Shown: one piece after another, positions 1 through 11,186 of the stretch
How positions within the stretch are numbered: the first letter of the stretch is position 1
Layout: each line of letters opens with the position of its first letter
Source of the DNA: Pseudovirgaria hyperparasitica
Lineage: Eukaryota > Ascomycota > Dothideomycetes > Acrospermales > Acrospermaceae
Assembly: GCF_010093815.1 (NCBI RefSeq)
Contig: NW_022985550.1
Location: 571,074 to 635,073, forward strand
Direction of reading: 5' to 3'
Length of the DNA stretch: 64,000 nt
Made by a program: the position numbers and the translations under genes
The notes under the pieces: model-generated
The model's input: only the letters and a program-made list of their open reading frames with translations
What the model was told of the DNA's origin: nothing
Database searches by the model: none

Positions 1-388
1 GCTGCTTCGGTAAGACATCATTCTTTCTCTCCATCCATCCTGAGCCTTTCCCCCAGCACTAGCTTTTTTTTTTTTTTTTTTTTTTTAATTCCCCACGAGA
101 AGCAGAAAAACTAACCCCACCCCCCGTGTGCCCGCACAGGCGCGACTCTGCGATCTAGACACGGTGAAAGTGGACGTCAACCAGGCGTACGATGGCCTGC
201 GCGGCCAGTGGGCGTATGCGAATGGGTTTTTTGAGAGGTGGTGGTGTGCGGAGCAGGGGTTGGGGGAGGAGGCTCGGCGGGCGCCGGTTTCGGAGGATAT
301 GCTTGTTGCGCGGGAGATGATGGCTAGGGAGATGGCTGTGAGGTCGAGGAGGGGGGTGGCGCGGTCGGAGGAGTGGTTGTGGGTTTGA
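1..388 (+). CDS. C-terminal end of unknown protein (5' part outside window)
   Basis: Exons 1-9 and 140-388, with a GT-AG intron at 10-139 that contains a run of more than 20 T. The visible 86 residues begin AAS-ARLCDLDTVKVDV, contain a Trp/Phe-rich stretch (RGQWAYANGFFERWW) and end EEWLWV before TGA at 386-388. I do not recognise the family. The stretch is helical-looking and charged, with no signal peptide or membrane segment. The coding strand is strongly G-rich in the last 200 bases and stays so past the stop. The join is supported by frame continuity and by the acceptor at 138-139. The gene starts upstream of the window, so its length and function cannot be judged. Confidence 0.6.
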
Positions 389-1046
389 TGGTTTCTGGAG
401 AGGGGGGTTGGGGTTGGGGATGTGCTGCGCATTGGTATGGAGTAGGGTTGGGTATGGGGGTTTGGGATAGGATTAAGGGGGTATGGATGAGGAACAGGGT
501 GGGTGTTGGGACATGGGTTCGTCGTAGCCTGACGTTTTGGGTTTATTCGTAGGCGGTTCATGGCTGTGAAATGCTAAATGACACAGAGCATGTCCTACGT
601 GATGCGCAATGTTGGTTGTGGTTTGTGAAATTTGCCAGTGGGATCCTCGGTCAACGTCGATGAGGATGGCTATGGACTGCCGGGTGAGTTGAGCATAAGG
701 AGTTATAATTCAAGTGGTTTGTAGTGTGAGTCGGCAAGAGTAGTGATTCAAGTTGACGCTGTTCAAGCACTGTTGCGAGGCAAAACAGACGTTTCTGGAC
801 ACCGATTTGAAAAGGGATATAGCTTTCACTTGATAACTAAGTTGAACAGCACGGTCATGCTTTCATCATAGCCCAACACTAGACATGCCATGTTACTTTT
901 CTTGAACAGTACTGTTGTAGTCTTTCACCATCTGAGAGGAACTATATATAACAGGCACCGCCCATAGCAATCACAGTTCTTACACCTTCCACTACACACC
1001 ACCTACCACTACACACCACATACCACTTGACCTCTAACAATTCATC
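389..1046. other. Intergenic: 3' flank of the first gene and promoter of the SUMO-like gene
   Basis: Positions 389 to about 500 continue the G-rich, C-poor composition of the upstream CDS. The rest is unremarkable except for a TATA-like element close to the next gene. No convincing ORF was seen. Confidence 0.5.
943..951 (+). promoter_or_regulatory. TATA-like element
   Basis: TATATATAA lies about 96 bases upstream of the ATG at 1047 and is followed by a C/A-rich leader (many CACC/CACTAC steps), a common arrangement for fungal promoters. Inferred from position and sequence only. Confidence 0.45.
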
Positions 1047-1718
1047 ATGGCTGAGCCAAAAGCAATCTCGATCGCGGTCAGCGGCCCCCACAACGAGATC
1101 GTCACCTGGAACAACATCCCTTTCCAGAAGATCCTCCAGAGATTCTGCGCCGAGCAAAACAAGACCTTCTCCGAACTGAGCTTCGAACTCGACGGCAAAA
1201 CAATCCATGGCCACGAGACACCTGCAGACGTAAGTTTAACCTCCATGACACTGATCCCGCGAGGAGACTTTTGGTGACCAATATATTATCTGAGTAGTTC
1301 GGCATGGAAGACTATGACACCATAAAAGTGCTTCCACACCTCGACATGGAAATCGAAACGTGCGAACAAGCCAAGCCCGAACCACTCGATGGTATCGCAG
1401 ACGACGCCCAGCCCGAACCGGTCAAGAAACCATCTCCGTATGCAAAGCTATATGTTGTAACCGACACGCTTGAGGCCCAGGAGACTGTACTTGAGATGCG
1501 TCTTACAGACAGTGCGAGACTGCTTTACGACGAGATGTATGCTGCCGAAGGGTATGAACCTACGCAATGGATCTATTACCTGGGAAATCAAATGCTGGAT
1601 GGGAGCCGCACGCTGGCCAGCGTAAGTATCCACCATTCAGATATGGAAAAGGGTCCTGCTGACATGGTCTTAGTATGGAGTTACCAATGGCTCTACTATT
1701 ATGGCTGAGCCCCAATAG
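1047..1718 (+). CDS. SUMO-like (Rad60-SLD type) tandem-repeat protein A
   Basis: Exons 1047-1229, 1298-1621 and 1674-1718 join in phase 0 to give 183 residues. Two beta-grasp repeats are visible. Repeat 1 is about residues 6-72 (ISIAVSGPHNEIVTW ... FGMEDYDTIKVL) and repeat 2 about residues 99-183 (AKLYVVTDTLEAQETV ... YGVTNGSTIMAEPQ). The pattern of a hydrophobic strand, L/F-x-DG, TP and then G-(M/F/V)-x-(D/N) matches SUMO and the SUMO-like domains of Rad60/NIP45. The protein ends in AEPQ, not Gly-Gly, so it should not be conjugated the way SUMO is. An acidic/Pro linker (AKPEPLDGIADDAQPEPVKK) joins the repeats. Each repeat is split by a phase-0 intron just before its last strand. The neighbour at 2008 is a diverged duplicate. 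Family call is firm at fold level; function is unknown. Confidence 0.8.
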
Positions 1719-2007
1719 ATAGATGATGGATTGGAACGACCGGGTGTGGTCGTGGCATGGGCCTGTTTCTCATCATCATTGCTGTAGACAGTACTTATCT
1801 TTGAATTAGACATTTGGTCAAAGCTGCCATCTCTTGATTGATTCACTTTGTACTGTCCCGCCCAGTGCTTCACTTGCGCAAGTTCACCACACACCCCCTC
1901 TCTTACCAGACCACTTCAAATCTCGCAAGTCGTTCGTCCAAACCTTCCATCTCTCCCTCTCCCTTCCCACTCCACAAAAACGCCTCGACCCACGACGACT
2001 CAAAGCC

Positions 2008-2749
2008 ATGGACCAACCAGCCAAATCGATAGAAATCATGCTCTACGACAACGTGAGCGAGTTCCGCATCGTAACATGGCCAACCATGCGCTTCGACCAA
2101 ATCTTTGCCTCTTACTGCGAAGACTGGAAGAAGCCTTTCGACGAGTTCTGCTTCCTGCTCGGCGGTGAAACCCTAGACGGCTGCGAGACTCCGGCCGCCG
2201 TGAGTCCTGCATAGTCAGATTTCCATGTCAAGAAACTGACGAATGTATGCGCAGATCGGCTTCACGAACCGTGACCTAGAAATCGTGGTGAATGTCTACC
2301 AGCAGCCGCACTACGACCCCAAGACCGGTCCTCTCGCCAGGAAGAGCCTTGACGTTGGCAATTCGCTATCCGGGGCGGGATCGCAGGCACCCAGAGCCCT
2401 GAGCAAGTGTTCCATGAAGGAGAACATCATAGTCTCAATCGAGGATCCGTTCACGGGGACGAGACACTGGTTTCAGATCTGTCCCGCCAAGCACTTCCAG
2501 AGTCTGTTTCGAGAGTATGGTGCTTTCATAAAACGAGCTACGTCCACGTTTGATCTCCGGTTCAAGGGCCGCATTCTTGGTCGGAACGACATGCCTACTA
2601 ATGTTAGTAGATTGGTTGAGTAAGGTCGTTGACACTAATGTGCTAACAATTCGCAGATTGGTCTTGTTGCTAATAGCAACCTCATGTGCACGCCCACGAT
2701 GGTGGACGTAGACTGGGCTAAGGGTGACTGTGACGGCAAAGTGATATAG
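2008..2749 (+). CDS. SUMO-like tandem-repeat protein B (paralogue of A)
   Basis: Exons 2008-2199, 2255-2602 and 2657-2749, all phase 0, give 210 residues. Repeat 1 (KSIEIMLYDNVSEF ... IGFTNRDLEIVVNVY) and repeat 2 (ENIIVSIEDPFTGTRHW ... IGLVANSNLMCTP) follow the layout of protein A, including a W-x3-F-x-I-F core in repeat 1 and introns at the same structural point. The C-terminus (DCDGKVI) lacks Gly-Gly. The gene starts 289 bases after gene A on the same strand, which fits an old tandem duplication. The ATG at 2008 is chosen because upstream in-frame sequence back to 1834 is pyrimidine-rich leader. Role unknown; a non-conjugated SUMO-mimic binding module is possible. Confidence 0.75.
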
Positions 2750-3184
2750 TTGCTTGGATATCATCCTTAGCTGTTGTGCCGTTACGACCAGGAAATTCAC
2801 ATTGAGAGCTAGCTTATTAGAAGCACACGCACCTCCCAATCACACTTAAGGTAGATCTGCATATTTTTGCGACCCTTTCAACAGCAAGGAAGTTTATAAA
2901 TCGATTAGTCTAAGCATGATATGCTAGACGAGATACATAACGAAACTCTATCTGCATCATACAATTATACATCTACTTTCGTAATCGATGTACACGATAC
3001 TACATATCACTCAATAAGTCGTTCACGACCATCAATCGATTGATCTTATTACCTTTGTAAGTCTAAGTTCATGCACGGTAGCAGCGAGCATTTCCAGAGA
3101 CGAACAAGCAGGCAAGCTACAATGTCCTTACCACAACGACGCGTCGTGTCCATTTTATTCGGGTGATACTGTGAAGTACAACTA
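2750..3184. other. Convergent intergenic region
   Basis: Lies between the 3' ends of SUMO-like gene B (plus) and the beta-galactosidase gene (minus). AT-rich stretches around 2880-3060 probably hold both 3' ends. No ORF of note. Confidence 0.5.
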
Positions 3185-6100
3185 TCAATACGCCCCTTCT
3201 CTCTTCTCCCACTTCGTCAACGGCGCATTTTCCACCTTTCCAAACCCAGTCTGTATCACAGCCTGCGGCACCAACTCCACCTTCTCGACCTTGGCGCCAT
3301 CAGCCTCCAACGCCCAAAGCGACAGTCCAACCCAGTTCGTACCATGATAGTCCAGAATGCCCTCTGGCACAGGGAAGCTCCTCTGAGGTCCGACATTGTG
3401 CACATACTTGCCAAACTGCCAGCCGTTGACAAACAGCTGCACGCGATACGCAGACTCGGTTTCGTTGGTGAAGACAAACGACAAGGGGATGTCGTAGCCA
3501 TCTGGCATGTCTAGGTCAAAGGATGTGGAGAAGAATCCTACGCCGGCGGCAGAAATGCCTGTAGTGGGACCTTCACTGGTCTCCCAATCATCTGCAGGTG
3601 GTGCAGGGAGGTGGTATCCCTGACGTTCGACGAAAAGTGCGCCTTCATTGAGTGGACCACGGGCACGGTCAACGTAGTCTTCGCCTCCAAGATTACCAGT
3701 AATCTTCCATGTTACATCTGACTTATCATGACCAGATAGTGTATAGTCTAAGATGCCACGAGGGGTCTTCATTTCGTCCTCGCCAACAACGTAGTTCTCA
3801 TCGTATCCCATGTGGTCGATGACGACTGTCAGTACATAGTCTTGTCCTGAGCTAAGGTTGGGTAGAGTGTTTGTGCTTGTATAATTTGTGGTCACATCAT
3901 TGCCTTCCCAGGAGCCAACGAACTTGTCACCGAGCCAAATTGAGTGTCCGTATGCGGAGCCACCCTGTGTGTTTATCGTCAAGCTACTTTCTTGGCCATT
4001 TGCTTTGAAGTGGCCACGGAACACGAGACTGCCACTATGAAAGCTGTAGTCTCCAGCGAAAAGACTGGTAGGGGTGAGCTGTTCGTACTTATCATTATAA
4101 GTCTTCTCCAGGTCTGCATCGGGCCACGTCTCATCCGAGTAGTCTGCTTTGATCTCCGGAAGGCTATCAATGTACTTCCACTCCACAGCTCCAAGGTCTG
4201 GAATGCTTATGGTCGGCTTCTTGAACTCAGCGGTGGCAGTGACAACACCTGCATCATCTTGCTTGAAGTCGAGTGACTCTCCGTTGAATTGGAGATCTGT
4301 CAGCCCTTGAGGTGCACCGCCTATAATCTCAATGGGCGTTGTAACGTTCAGATCTCCGATCAGACTGAGTGTAGTTCCATCCGTGACTGCGGAACGGATG
4401 AGATATCCGGCTTTTACAATTAGAGAACCCTGGCCATAAGAAGCTGGTGTGGCAGGTACCCAGTAATTGTACGCCTCGTTACGATCTACCATTGTTTAGC
4501 ATGGGACTCTTATGGAATGGTAGAGAATGCGGACCTAAGAGGTATACATAGAGTCCTGATGGTGTCTTTACGACCTTCCGCTCACTTGAGGTAGCCCAAT
4601 TAAGGACGGTGTATCCTGTCTTTTGTGCGATGGCTACACCTGATCCCTCGATAGTCTCAGCGGAGCCGTACCCTTCGCTAGTATCTTCAATAGCAAGCTC
4701 GTGTTGCTCATTGGGGCCTCCATATACCACAAGAACAGTCTTTTCGTTGTACTTCTTCCATGTGTACACCTCGGCTGACGAATACACGATGTTGAAATCT
4801 CCGACTGAGTAATCGCTCACGTGGACTTTAGCGTCTCTACCGTTCAGAGACAGACTATTGTTCAATTGAGGAATAGTGATGTTACCATATGATGCAGTGG
4901 ACACGTGAAGCTTATAGCTGGTCGAATCGAGCGAGTTATACTTTGTGTGTCTACTGCATTATTAGAAACAGACAACATCACAGACACAAAAACACGTACC
5001 TTGTGAAATAGAACTTGGTGGTCTCCGTCGTCGCGGGGAAAACAATGATATCGGGAGAAGTTGTCCAGCTTGTGGAGCCGTTGATCCTATCTGCTACAAG
5101 GTATGCCGGAGATGAGTGCAGAAACGTGGCTTCGAGCTTGGCCTCGCTATATTTCTCACGGTTAACGAGACGCATCTCATCCACCACAGCACCATAGTCG
5201 TATGAAGTGTATCCACCTGGGTGACCAAGATTACCCCAGTTTGTTCCACCCCATGTCTGAAAACTGTCAGCACCGAGTCGCATCTACAACTTGGTCTCAC
5301 ACATACCATATAGATATTGAAGATGGTGACTCCGTATCCGTAGTTATTCTTGTAGAAGACACGCTCAAACTCTTGATTCAGAAGTGAAAGACACTTGTCG
5401 AAGCCATTTCCACCCCATGGGTCGAAAGCACCACCTTGAAACTGTACAAAGTCAGCCAATGGCTCTAGACGAGGATTGCAAGAAAGAATACCTCGACTAA
5501 TGAGAATGGAGTAGATGGAGCAAGCCGCAAATGTGTGTTCCACCAATCAGAAGGCAACTTGCCGTCCGGCCAGACGGTTGGATTTGCGCAGTCGAATCCG
5601 AGTGGGTAGCCGTCGTGGCCGTAGATGTCAATATCAGCTTCAGTGGTAGGAGTGATGTAGCCAGCTGGGTAAGCTTCGTTGCTGATGAAAGGAACCACGA
5701 TCCCTGCTTTTCGGTACTGGTCCTTGACTTGGTCCCAGTAGTTGAAGTTGGGAAACGGAAATCCATCAATGAAGGACTGGTATTCATTTTCGGGTTGTAA
5801 GAGAATGACTGGTCCACCATTGGTGATCTGGGCCTTGGCGACAATTTCACTGATTTTTTGAACGTAGCTGTCCTCGTCAGTGGCAATGTACTGGAACATA
5901 CGACGTGTCCTTACTTGTTTGTTGCCTCCATATACGCCGTGTCGTTGTCTCTCAACACACCTGGCACACGCTGGAGCCAGCCTGGAAAGCCACCACCACT
6001 GACCTCGGCGTTAATGTATGGACCAGGGCGCTATTATCTGGTCAGTGAACATGCTTACTTTGAGATGGCATGATCATACCGCAAGCACATAAATCCCAGC

Positions 6101-6573
6101 CTCTTTTGCCGCATCGAAGAAGGGCTCCCAAGCAAAGACGCCCTCAGCAGAGAAATCACCCGGCTTTCCCTCATGAAGAGCCCAATCGATATACACAGAC
6201 ACGCAGTTGTAACCCAAAGCTTTAATCTTCTGTAGGATATCCGGCCATAGACTAGGTACTGGTAACCTTCACGTGTTTCAGTATTTATCCTTTAGTTGAG
6301 TTCTCACAGCTGACCTGAAAGGATGAATTTCTCCACTGAAGAGGAGCACCCGCTCGCCATTGATGAATATGGACTTGTCATCCCAAGTAACCTGCCTGCG
6401 TCAGTAGGTACTTCTTCTGAGTACTGAAGTGGACACACGATGTCTTGCAAGACCTCGCCCCTCTTGTAGGGAGCTATCCAATCATTGGGATTCCTCCCAA
6501 TAGCAATTGACGCAGTCCTGACTGCAAAGAATGCAAGCAAGAGCGCTTGCAGCGCACTGAAAGAGAACAACAT
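3185..6573 (-). CDS. lacA: Secreted beta-galactosidase, glycoside hydrolase family 35
   Basis: Nine exons (transcript order): 6573-6439, 6391-6315, 6266-6080, 6030-5915, 5867-5492, 5441-5307, 5256-5000, 4953-4535, 4485-3185. All introns are GT-AG and 46-50 nt. The 1,000-residue product matches the usual size of fungal LacA. Residues 1-24 are a signal peptide ([18 protein letters not shown]). GH35 landmarks follow in order: [20 protein letters not shown], the QPENEY acid/base Glu, [13 protein letters not shown] with the likely nucleophile Glu, and [15 protein letters not shown]. The C-terminal half has the jelly-roll domains ([10 protein letters not shown]). Known role: hydrolysis of terminal beta-galactosides (lactose, pectic galactan) outside the cell. 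The 47-nt intron 4 was placed so the product reads [16 protein letters not shown], as in homologues; a nearer AG would break frame. Confidence 0.95.
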
Positions 6574-7480
6574 TGTGAGCCACAGTCAATTGAAGCTCCA
6601 ACGGTTGTATTCGTCTACCAACCGCAAATCTGCGGGGAAGCAGCTACCTGTATATACATTGGTTTTAGAGGAACCTGCTGGGGTGCATCTCGCGGACACT
6701 TCGACCGAGCGGCATGCGCCATTCCAGGCAATATTTCGTACATCCATGCTCTCACAGTGAGTGAGAGTAATAGCTGTCCCACCGGAACGCAGCGATCAGT
6801 CCATGTTGCAATACCGCTTAAGCATCGTTGCGGAGCTAAAGGTTGTAGTTGCGTAAAGAGGGCGGGGTGCAGGTTAGCGGTGATGATCAGACAAGGTCTG
6901 AAGGGTTACATCCATGCAATTCAATCTATACTCTACCTTTTCAGCGGTAATTAGCCGGTCCTACTCCTTGTCTTAATAAACTCTTCGAATGCTAGGTGTC
7001 TCCTTACCGTTCTTATAGTGGCGTTTCCTGGCTTGGCTCCCGATTGTCATCGCTACACATAATGCCCACTGTTTCCGGTAGCAAAGACACGCGTGACGTC
7101 ATTGAGAAAGATCGAATGAATGTATGAATTGACTAATCAAACATGGTCATATCTCTTCCGACTACATGTGATCAAAAGACGCGATTAAAACACGTGAGAC
7201 CAGTCCAGGAACCGTGATGGACACCTTTCGACGCGCGAGGAGCAAACACACTGCCGCATTCAGCCGAAGCTAAACCTCAAATGTACAACGACGCGAAAAA
7301 CGAAGTCCGGTCATCGATGAATCGACGATCATCACCGAAGTAATGCATGGCACGATGCAGTGATCGCAGGCATCATTATTCTTGCAGAGTCCGGACATAA
7401 TTCAGACATCACACTTCATCCCAACAACGCGTTCACCTCGAACTACTCCTCGACGTTTCCCAAAGCCAAATACGTGCACC
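6574..7480. other. Divergent promoter region (lacA / small unknown gene)
   Basis: About 900 bases between the lacA start (minus) and the ATG at 7481 (plus). ORFs here (e.g. 6547-6954) have no recognisable protein character. CACGTG occurs near 7191, but I cannot assign regulators. Confidence 0.4.
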
Positions 7481-8002
7481 ATGCCGGCGCTTGATCCACA
7501 CAAGAACACACGCGAGGAGTTCACGCAGTACGCACTCAGCCATCCTGTTCCTGACAATGCCCACAAAGACTGGCTCAAGGAGTTCAACTATATGATGGCG
7601 CTCGTCCCGAAACTTGCATACCACCCCGCGATGGCGCCTAATCTACAGCAGACGTACATGACTCCAGCTGCGGAGAAGAACAGTGTCTACTTCATGTGGG
7701 ACTTTGTGTCGCGCACACTCGTATGTATCCTCGACAAAGATTCTAATCAATGAATCCTGATAAATCTATAGAGCAACCTATACAACCAAGTCGACCCGGA
7801 GCTCAAACTCGAGACCAGGGCATCGAAGAACGCCTGGAATGATGTCCGTAGCAGAGGAATGATGGCCACGGAATTGATACTGGACACTACACCGGGGATG
7901 TTAGCCATGATGACTGGATCAGCATACCCCGAACAGAAGGACAAAGAACCTGCATTTGGAGAGGACATCCTAGAGCTGTGCAGAAAGTACAAAACCAAGT
8001 AA
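7481..8002 (+). CDS. Small conserved-looking protein of unknown function
   Basis: Exons 7481-7720 and 7772-8002 (phase 0, 51-nt GT-AG intron) give 156 residues. The start MPALDPHKNTREEF follows a CACC context; an in-frame ATG at 7382 would add 33 residues of low-quality leader and was not chosen. The protein is helical, with an aromatic stretch (KNSVYFMWDFVSRTLSNLY) and a basic C-terminus (LCRKYKTK). No signal peptide or membrane segment. I do not recognise a domain. It ends 104 bases from the convergent MFS transporter stop. Confidence 0.65.
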
Positions 8003-8106
8003 TGCTGTGTTATATTGAAGGCGTACTATGTCATAAATGAAAGCCAGCTAGTACTTTCTGCTAACCCGGGTCTGTCTGTTCCCATGATCTTCATCATCGT
8101 GCTGTT

Positions 8107-9685
8107 TCATTCTCTCTTCTTGTTGTTGAACCGAGGGAGAGCAAGCCAGAGGACCAAGATCGTTGCGAGTAGCGCAAGAATGATTGGCTGCAAAACCTGC
8201 ACGCCTCTCGCCTGCGCAATAGCACCTACGGCGAATGGAAATACGCAAGCACCGCAGCCTCCGAAGGCTGCAGCAAATCCGATTGTACTGACATGTAGGT
8301 CCCGTGGTAAAAGCTTCGTCGCCGCCACAACTGCAGCCGGAAACAGCGGTCCCAGAAAGAATCCCTGGAGACTGACGGCGACGGCAGAGACATAGAATTG
8401 CGGTACGAGCCAAAACAACAACTCTAGACCAAGAGTGATGGGAATATACACCAGCATTGCGGTGTGCTCGCCTATCAATGGCGTAACGAACCCTAACACG
8501 ACACGGCCAACGGTGACGCCAAGCCAGAATCCTGTTGCTACCATTCCACTGGCAAAGGCTGTACCTTGTCGCTGGTTGAGCATGAATGTGACAATCCATC
8601 CACCAAGCGCAACTTCGATACCGACGTAGATGAGCAGGAAAAGGGAGATCAGCCATGAAACGCGGGCAGCAGGCATCTTCAGAAGTGCTTGCTTCAAGCG
8701 GCTGTTGCCCTGGCTTGATGTTCGAGGATTCTCGGCGCGAAACTGCTCAGCACTGGCATTCCAGAATGCGGAGAGAGAAGTGGTAAGCTCGATGACTGCC
8801 AGACTGATCTATAGCAAGTCAATATGTCATTAAGTTGAGGCAAATTCGGAGCTGCATACCATCACATAATAGAATGCATACCACGGAAGCTTCCCCTTCG
8901 TTATCATACTCGTCGCGATCAGGGGAGAGATTGTTGCTCCAAGACCATAGAAGCCATGCAGAAGACCGAGAACCTCATTAGCCCTTGCCATGTTTCCCAC
9001 CCAGGCATTCCACGCAGCATCCTCGAGACCATTGCCAAACCCAGCGAGGATAAACACAACGACCAGGACGGGATATGGCGGATGTACAGCAATGATTACA
9101 TACGCGATCAGGTGAGACATTGGTCCGAGAAAAGCTACGCCTCGTTGACCAAAAGTGAGGTGGATCCAGTTGTTCGAGAGAGCGGAGGCTACATAGCCGA
9201 TGAATGGCGAGAGAAAGATTAACGATACGACAGTGTAGCTGAGATCATAGTATGCCTCCAACTAGGAAATAGGTTAGTGCTATACTGTATTCGACTTTCG
9301 GGGAGTCTCACGTATGGTATGAGAGCCTGGAATAGTCATCAGTAACTCTGCAGTCCCAAACTAAGTCGCAGCTTACCCCATATGCCGCATCATTGGCCCC
9401 CATTAGCAGAAATGCAAAAAAGGTCGCGAAAGTTCTCAGAACATTCACTCGAGAGGAATTCCATCTCTGTAATCTGACGGACGCTGTTGTTGGTGATGGA
9501 AGCAGGTCATTGGGATCTTTGGAGGATCCAAGTACTCGTCCAGGAGAGCCCGTATCTATAGGCTGGACACTCTGTGGTGACGACGACTTGTCGGTATTGC
9601 TTATGTGATGCTGAGCAACCGGCAATTGATCAAGCTCAACGACAGCTGTGGTGGACCCGCCATTATGACGGGTTTGAATCGCCAT
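8107..9685 (-). CDS. Major facilitator superfamily transporter, fungal Bsc6-like group
   Basis: Exons 9685-9377, 9326-9312, 9261-8860 and 8808-8107, all phase 0, give 475 residues. A polar N-terminal tail of about 80 residues precedes membrane spans starting at FATFFAFLLMGANDAAYG. Later landmarks are IFLSPFIGYVASAL, GFGNGLEDAAWNAWVGNM (the conserved loop of this sugar/fucose-type MFS group) and VTVGRVVLGFVTPLIGE. Exon 2 is only 15 nt and encodes ALIPY, which restores the expected LIPY-LEAYYDLSY sequence. An in-frame ATG at 9733 would add 16 residues. Substrate cannot be read from sequence; homologues are annotated as sugar or drug carriers. Confidence 0.85.
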
Positions 9686-10321
9686 CTCCTGTAGCAAATG
9701 ATAGTGAAAGAGAAGAGAGGATTCAAGGAACAATGGTAACAGGACTCGATCTCAAGAGAAGTTGTGGCAGTTATAAAGGATCATGAATCAATGGCTTGGC
9801 ACGGCATATAGTTGCCAACCATGTGCGGGGAATAGCTCGCCAGAACAACGGCTCCAGGATCTTCGACGCTCTGCCGAGTCAGATGCTTCGGAGTCTGGCA
9901 TAGCGTCCTCCTGGTATGCGTAGAAACTATGACTTGTATCATCGAGACCAGTAATTTGTGCGCAGGTAGACGGCCCGCATTGCCATGTCATGTCATGTAT
10001 ATATCGTGAGCTTGAGAACGTAGACATAGCTCATTGTTACCATGTCAGGAAGATCTTGCGAGTCCCCACAGTGAATGGCGCTCCAGTATATCCTGTGACC
10101 ATCTAAAAAAACCCTAAAGCATGGCTAACAGTCAACTCAAACTCAATAACGACCAAAGTGCCTTGTATCAGATTGTAGAGAGTGAAGAGCCTCCAAGCCG
10201 AGAGTTGGAGGAATTACCGGAACAGGTCTAGTAAGGTTGGAAGCCCTCTGCAGGTGGAGCTTTGACCAGTACCCTAAAACCATCTTCGTGTCAGTATTCC
10301 TCCATCTATCAGACATCGATT
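9686..10321. other. Divergent promoter region (MFS / Rpr2-type gene)
   Basis: No coding signal seen on either strand. Contains short direct motifs and the leader of the downstream gene. Confidence 0.4.
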
Positions 10322-10900
10322 ATGGTCACTACTGGAGATCCAGTGCCTGCAAGGCTTGCATATCTACGTGAGTCTGCACGTCTACTGGCCATTGCCTCAC
10401 CCACCACCTCATCTTACCTCGGAGCTCAATATGGCAAGCTCCTACTCGACTCAGACGGAGATATCAATGAAACTCAAGTCCAGCGAGATGCCCGCCAACG
10501 TGAATTTTGCAATCGATGCGGTAACATCATGGTTCCGGGTCTCTCATACAAAGTAAGACAATCGAGAGAGCGGCCGAGATCCAAAGTGGCCAAGAAGGAA
10601 AAGACCACACTCAGCAGGTATACGGTGTACTCTTGTCACCGATGCAGCGCAACAACCACCCAGACTGTCCCGAGTCTTCCAAAGCCCGCGGAGGTGATGG
10701 AAAAGGTTATCCGTACTAATGAATCTACTTCAACGTATGCATTGACAGCGGAATCGAAAACGTCAACAATGCCCGAGAACAGAAAGAAGCGTGCAAAAGC
10801 TCGAAAGCAAGGTGTACTACAAGCATTGCTGAAGGATCAATCCTCGGCCAGGCCAAGCAGCTCTGGCTTTGGTCTTGATCTGATGGACCTAATGAGCTGA
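10322..10900 (+). CDS. RNase P/MRP protein, Rpr2/Rpp21/Snm1 family
   Basis: One exon, 192 residues. The N-terminal helix pair (LAYLRESARLLAIASPT) and a zinc ribbon made of CNRCGNIMVPG and YSCHRCS, with a basic segment between them, are the hallmarks of the Rpr2/Rpp21/Snm1 subunits that bind RNase P or RNase MRP RNA in the nucleus. The basic tail (PENRKKRAKARKQG) fits RNA binding. The ATG at 10322 is preferred over one 20 codons upstream because homology-like sequence starts soon after it. Snm1 (MRP) versus Rpr2 (P) cannot be settled by eye; the SPTTS-x-YL pattern leans to Snm1. Confidence 0.75.
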   Translation: MVTTGDPVPARLAYLRESARLLAIASPTTSSYLGAQYGKLLLDSDGDINETQVQRDARQREFCNRCGNIMVPGLSYKVRQSRERPRSKVAKKEKTTLSRYTVYSCHRCSATTTQTVPSLPKPAEVMEKVIRTNESTSTYALTAESKTSTMPENRKKRAKARKQGVLQALLKDQSSARPSSSGFGLDLMDLMS

Positions 10901-11186
10901 AGTCTCTGTAATATCTCATTGACTCTTCATGTTCAGGCGGTAAAATATCTTGTATATCTTGGCGCACAGGCCAGTGCGGCCGCCCCACTACGCGACTGAG
11001 GGGCAAAGAATTTAGAGCCCTTCGTCATCCCGCTGACTGTCAATTTTTACTTTCGATCTAAGTACCTGCTATACACGAGTACCATTCTACACTGCACGAC
11101 CGTCGAAGGAGAGATATAAAGATTGAGTCCAGGCATACACAAGACACTGCTTTACTGTTACGAAGCGCGAGCCGGAATTCTCCAAC

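Noticed and set aside
5891-5914. 24-nt GTAAGG...CAG segment in lacA as an intron
   Set aside because: Too short and it breaks frame; a 47-nt intron ending at 5868 restores the conserved protein.
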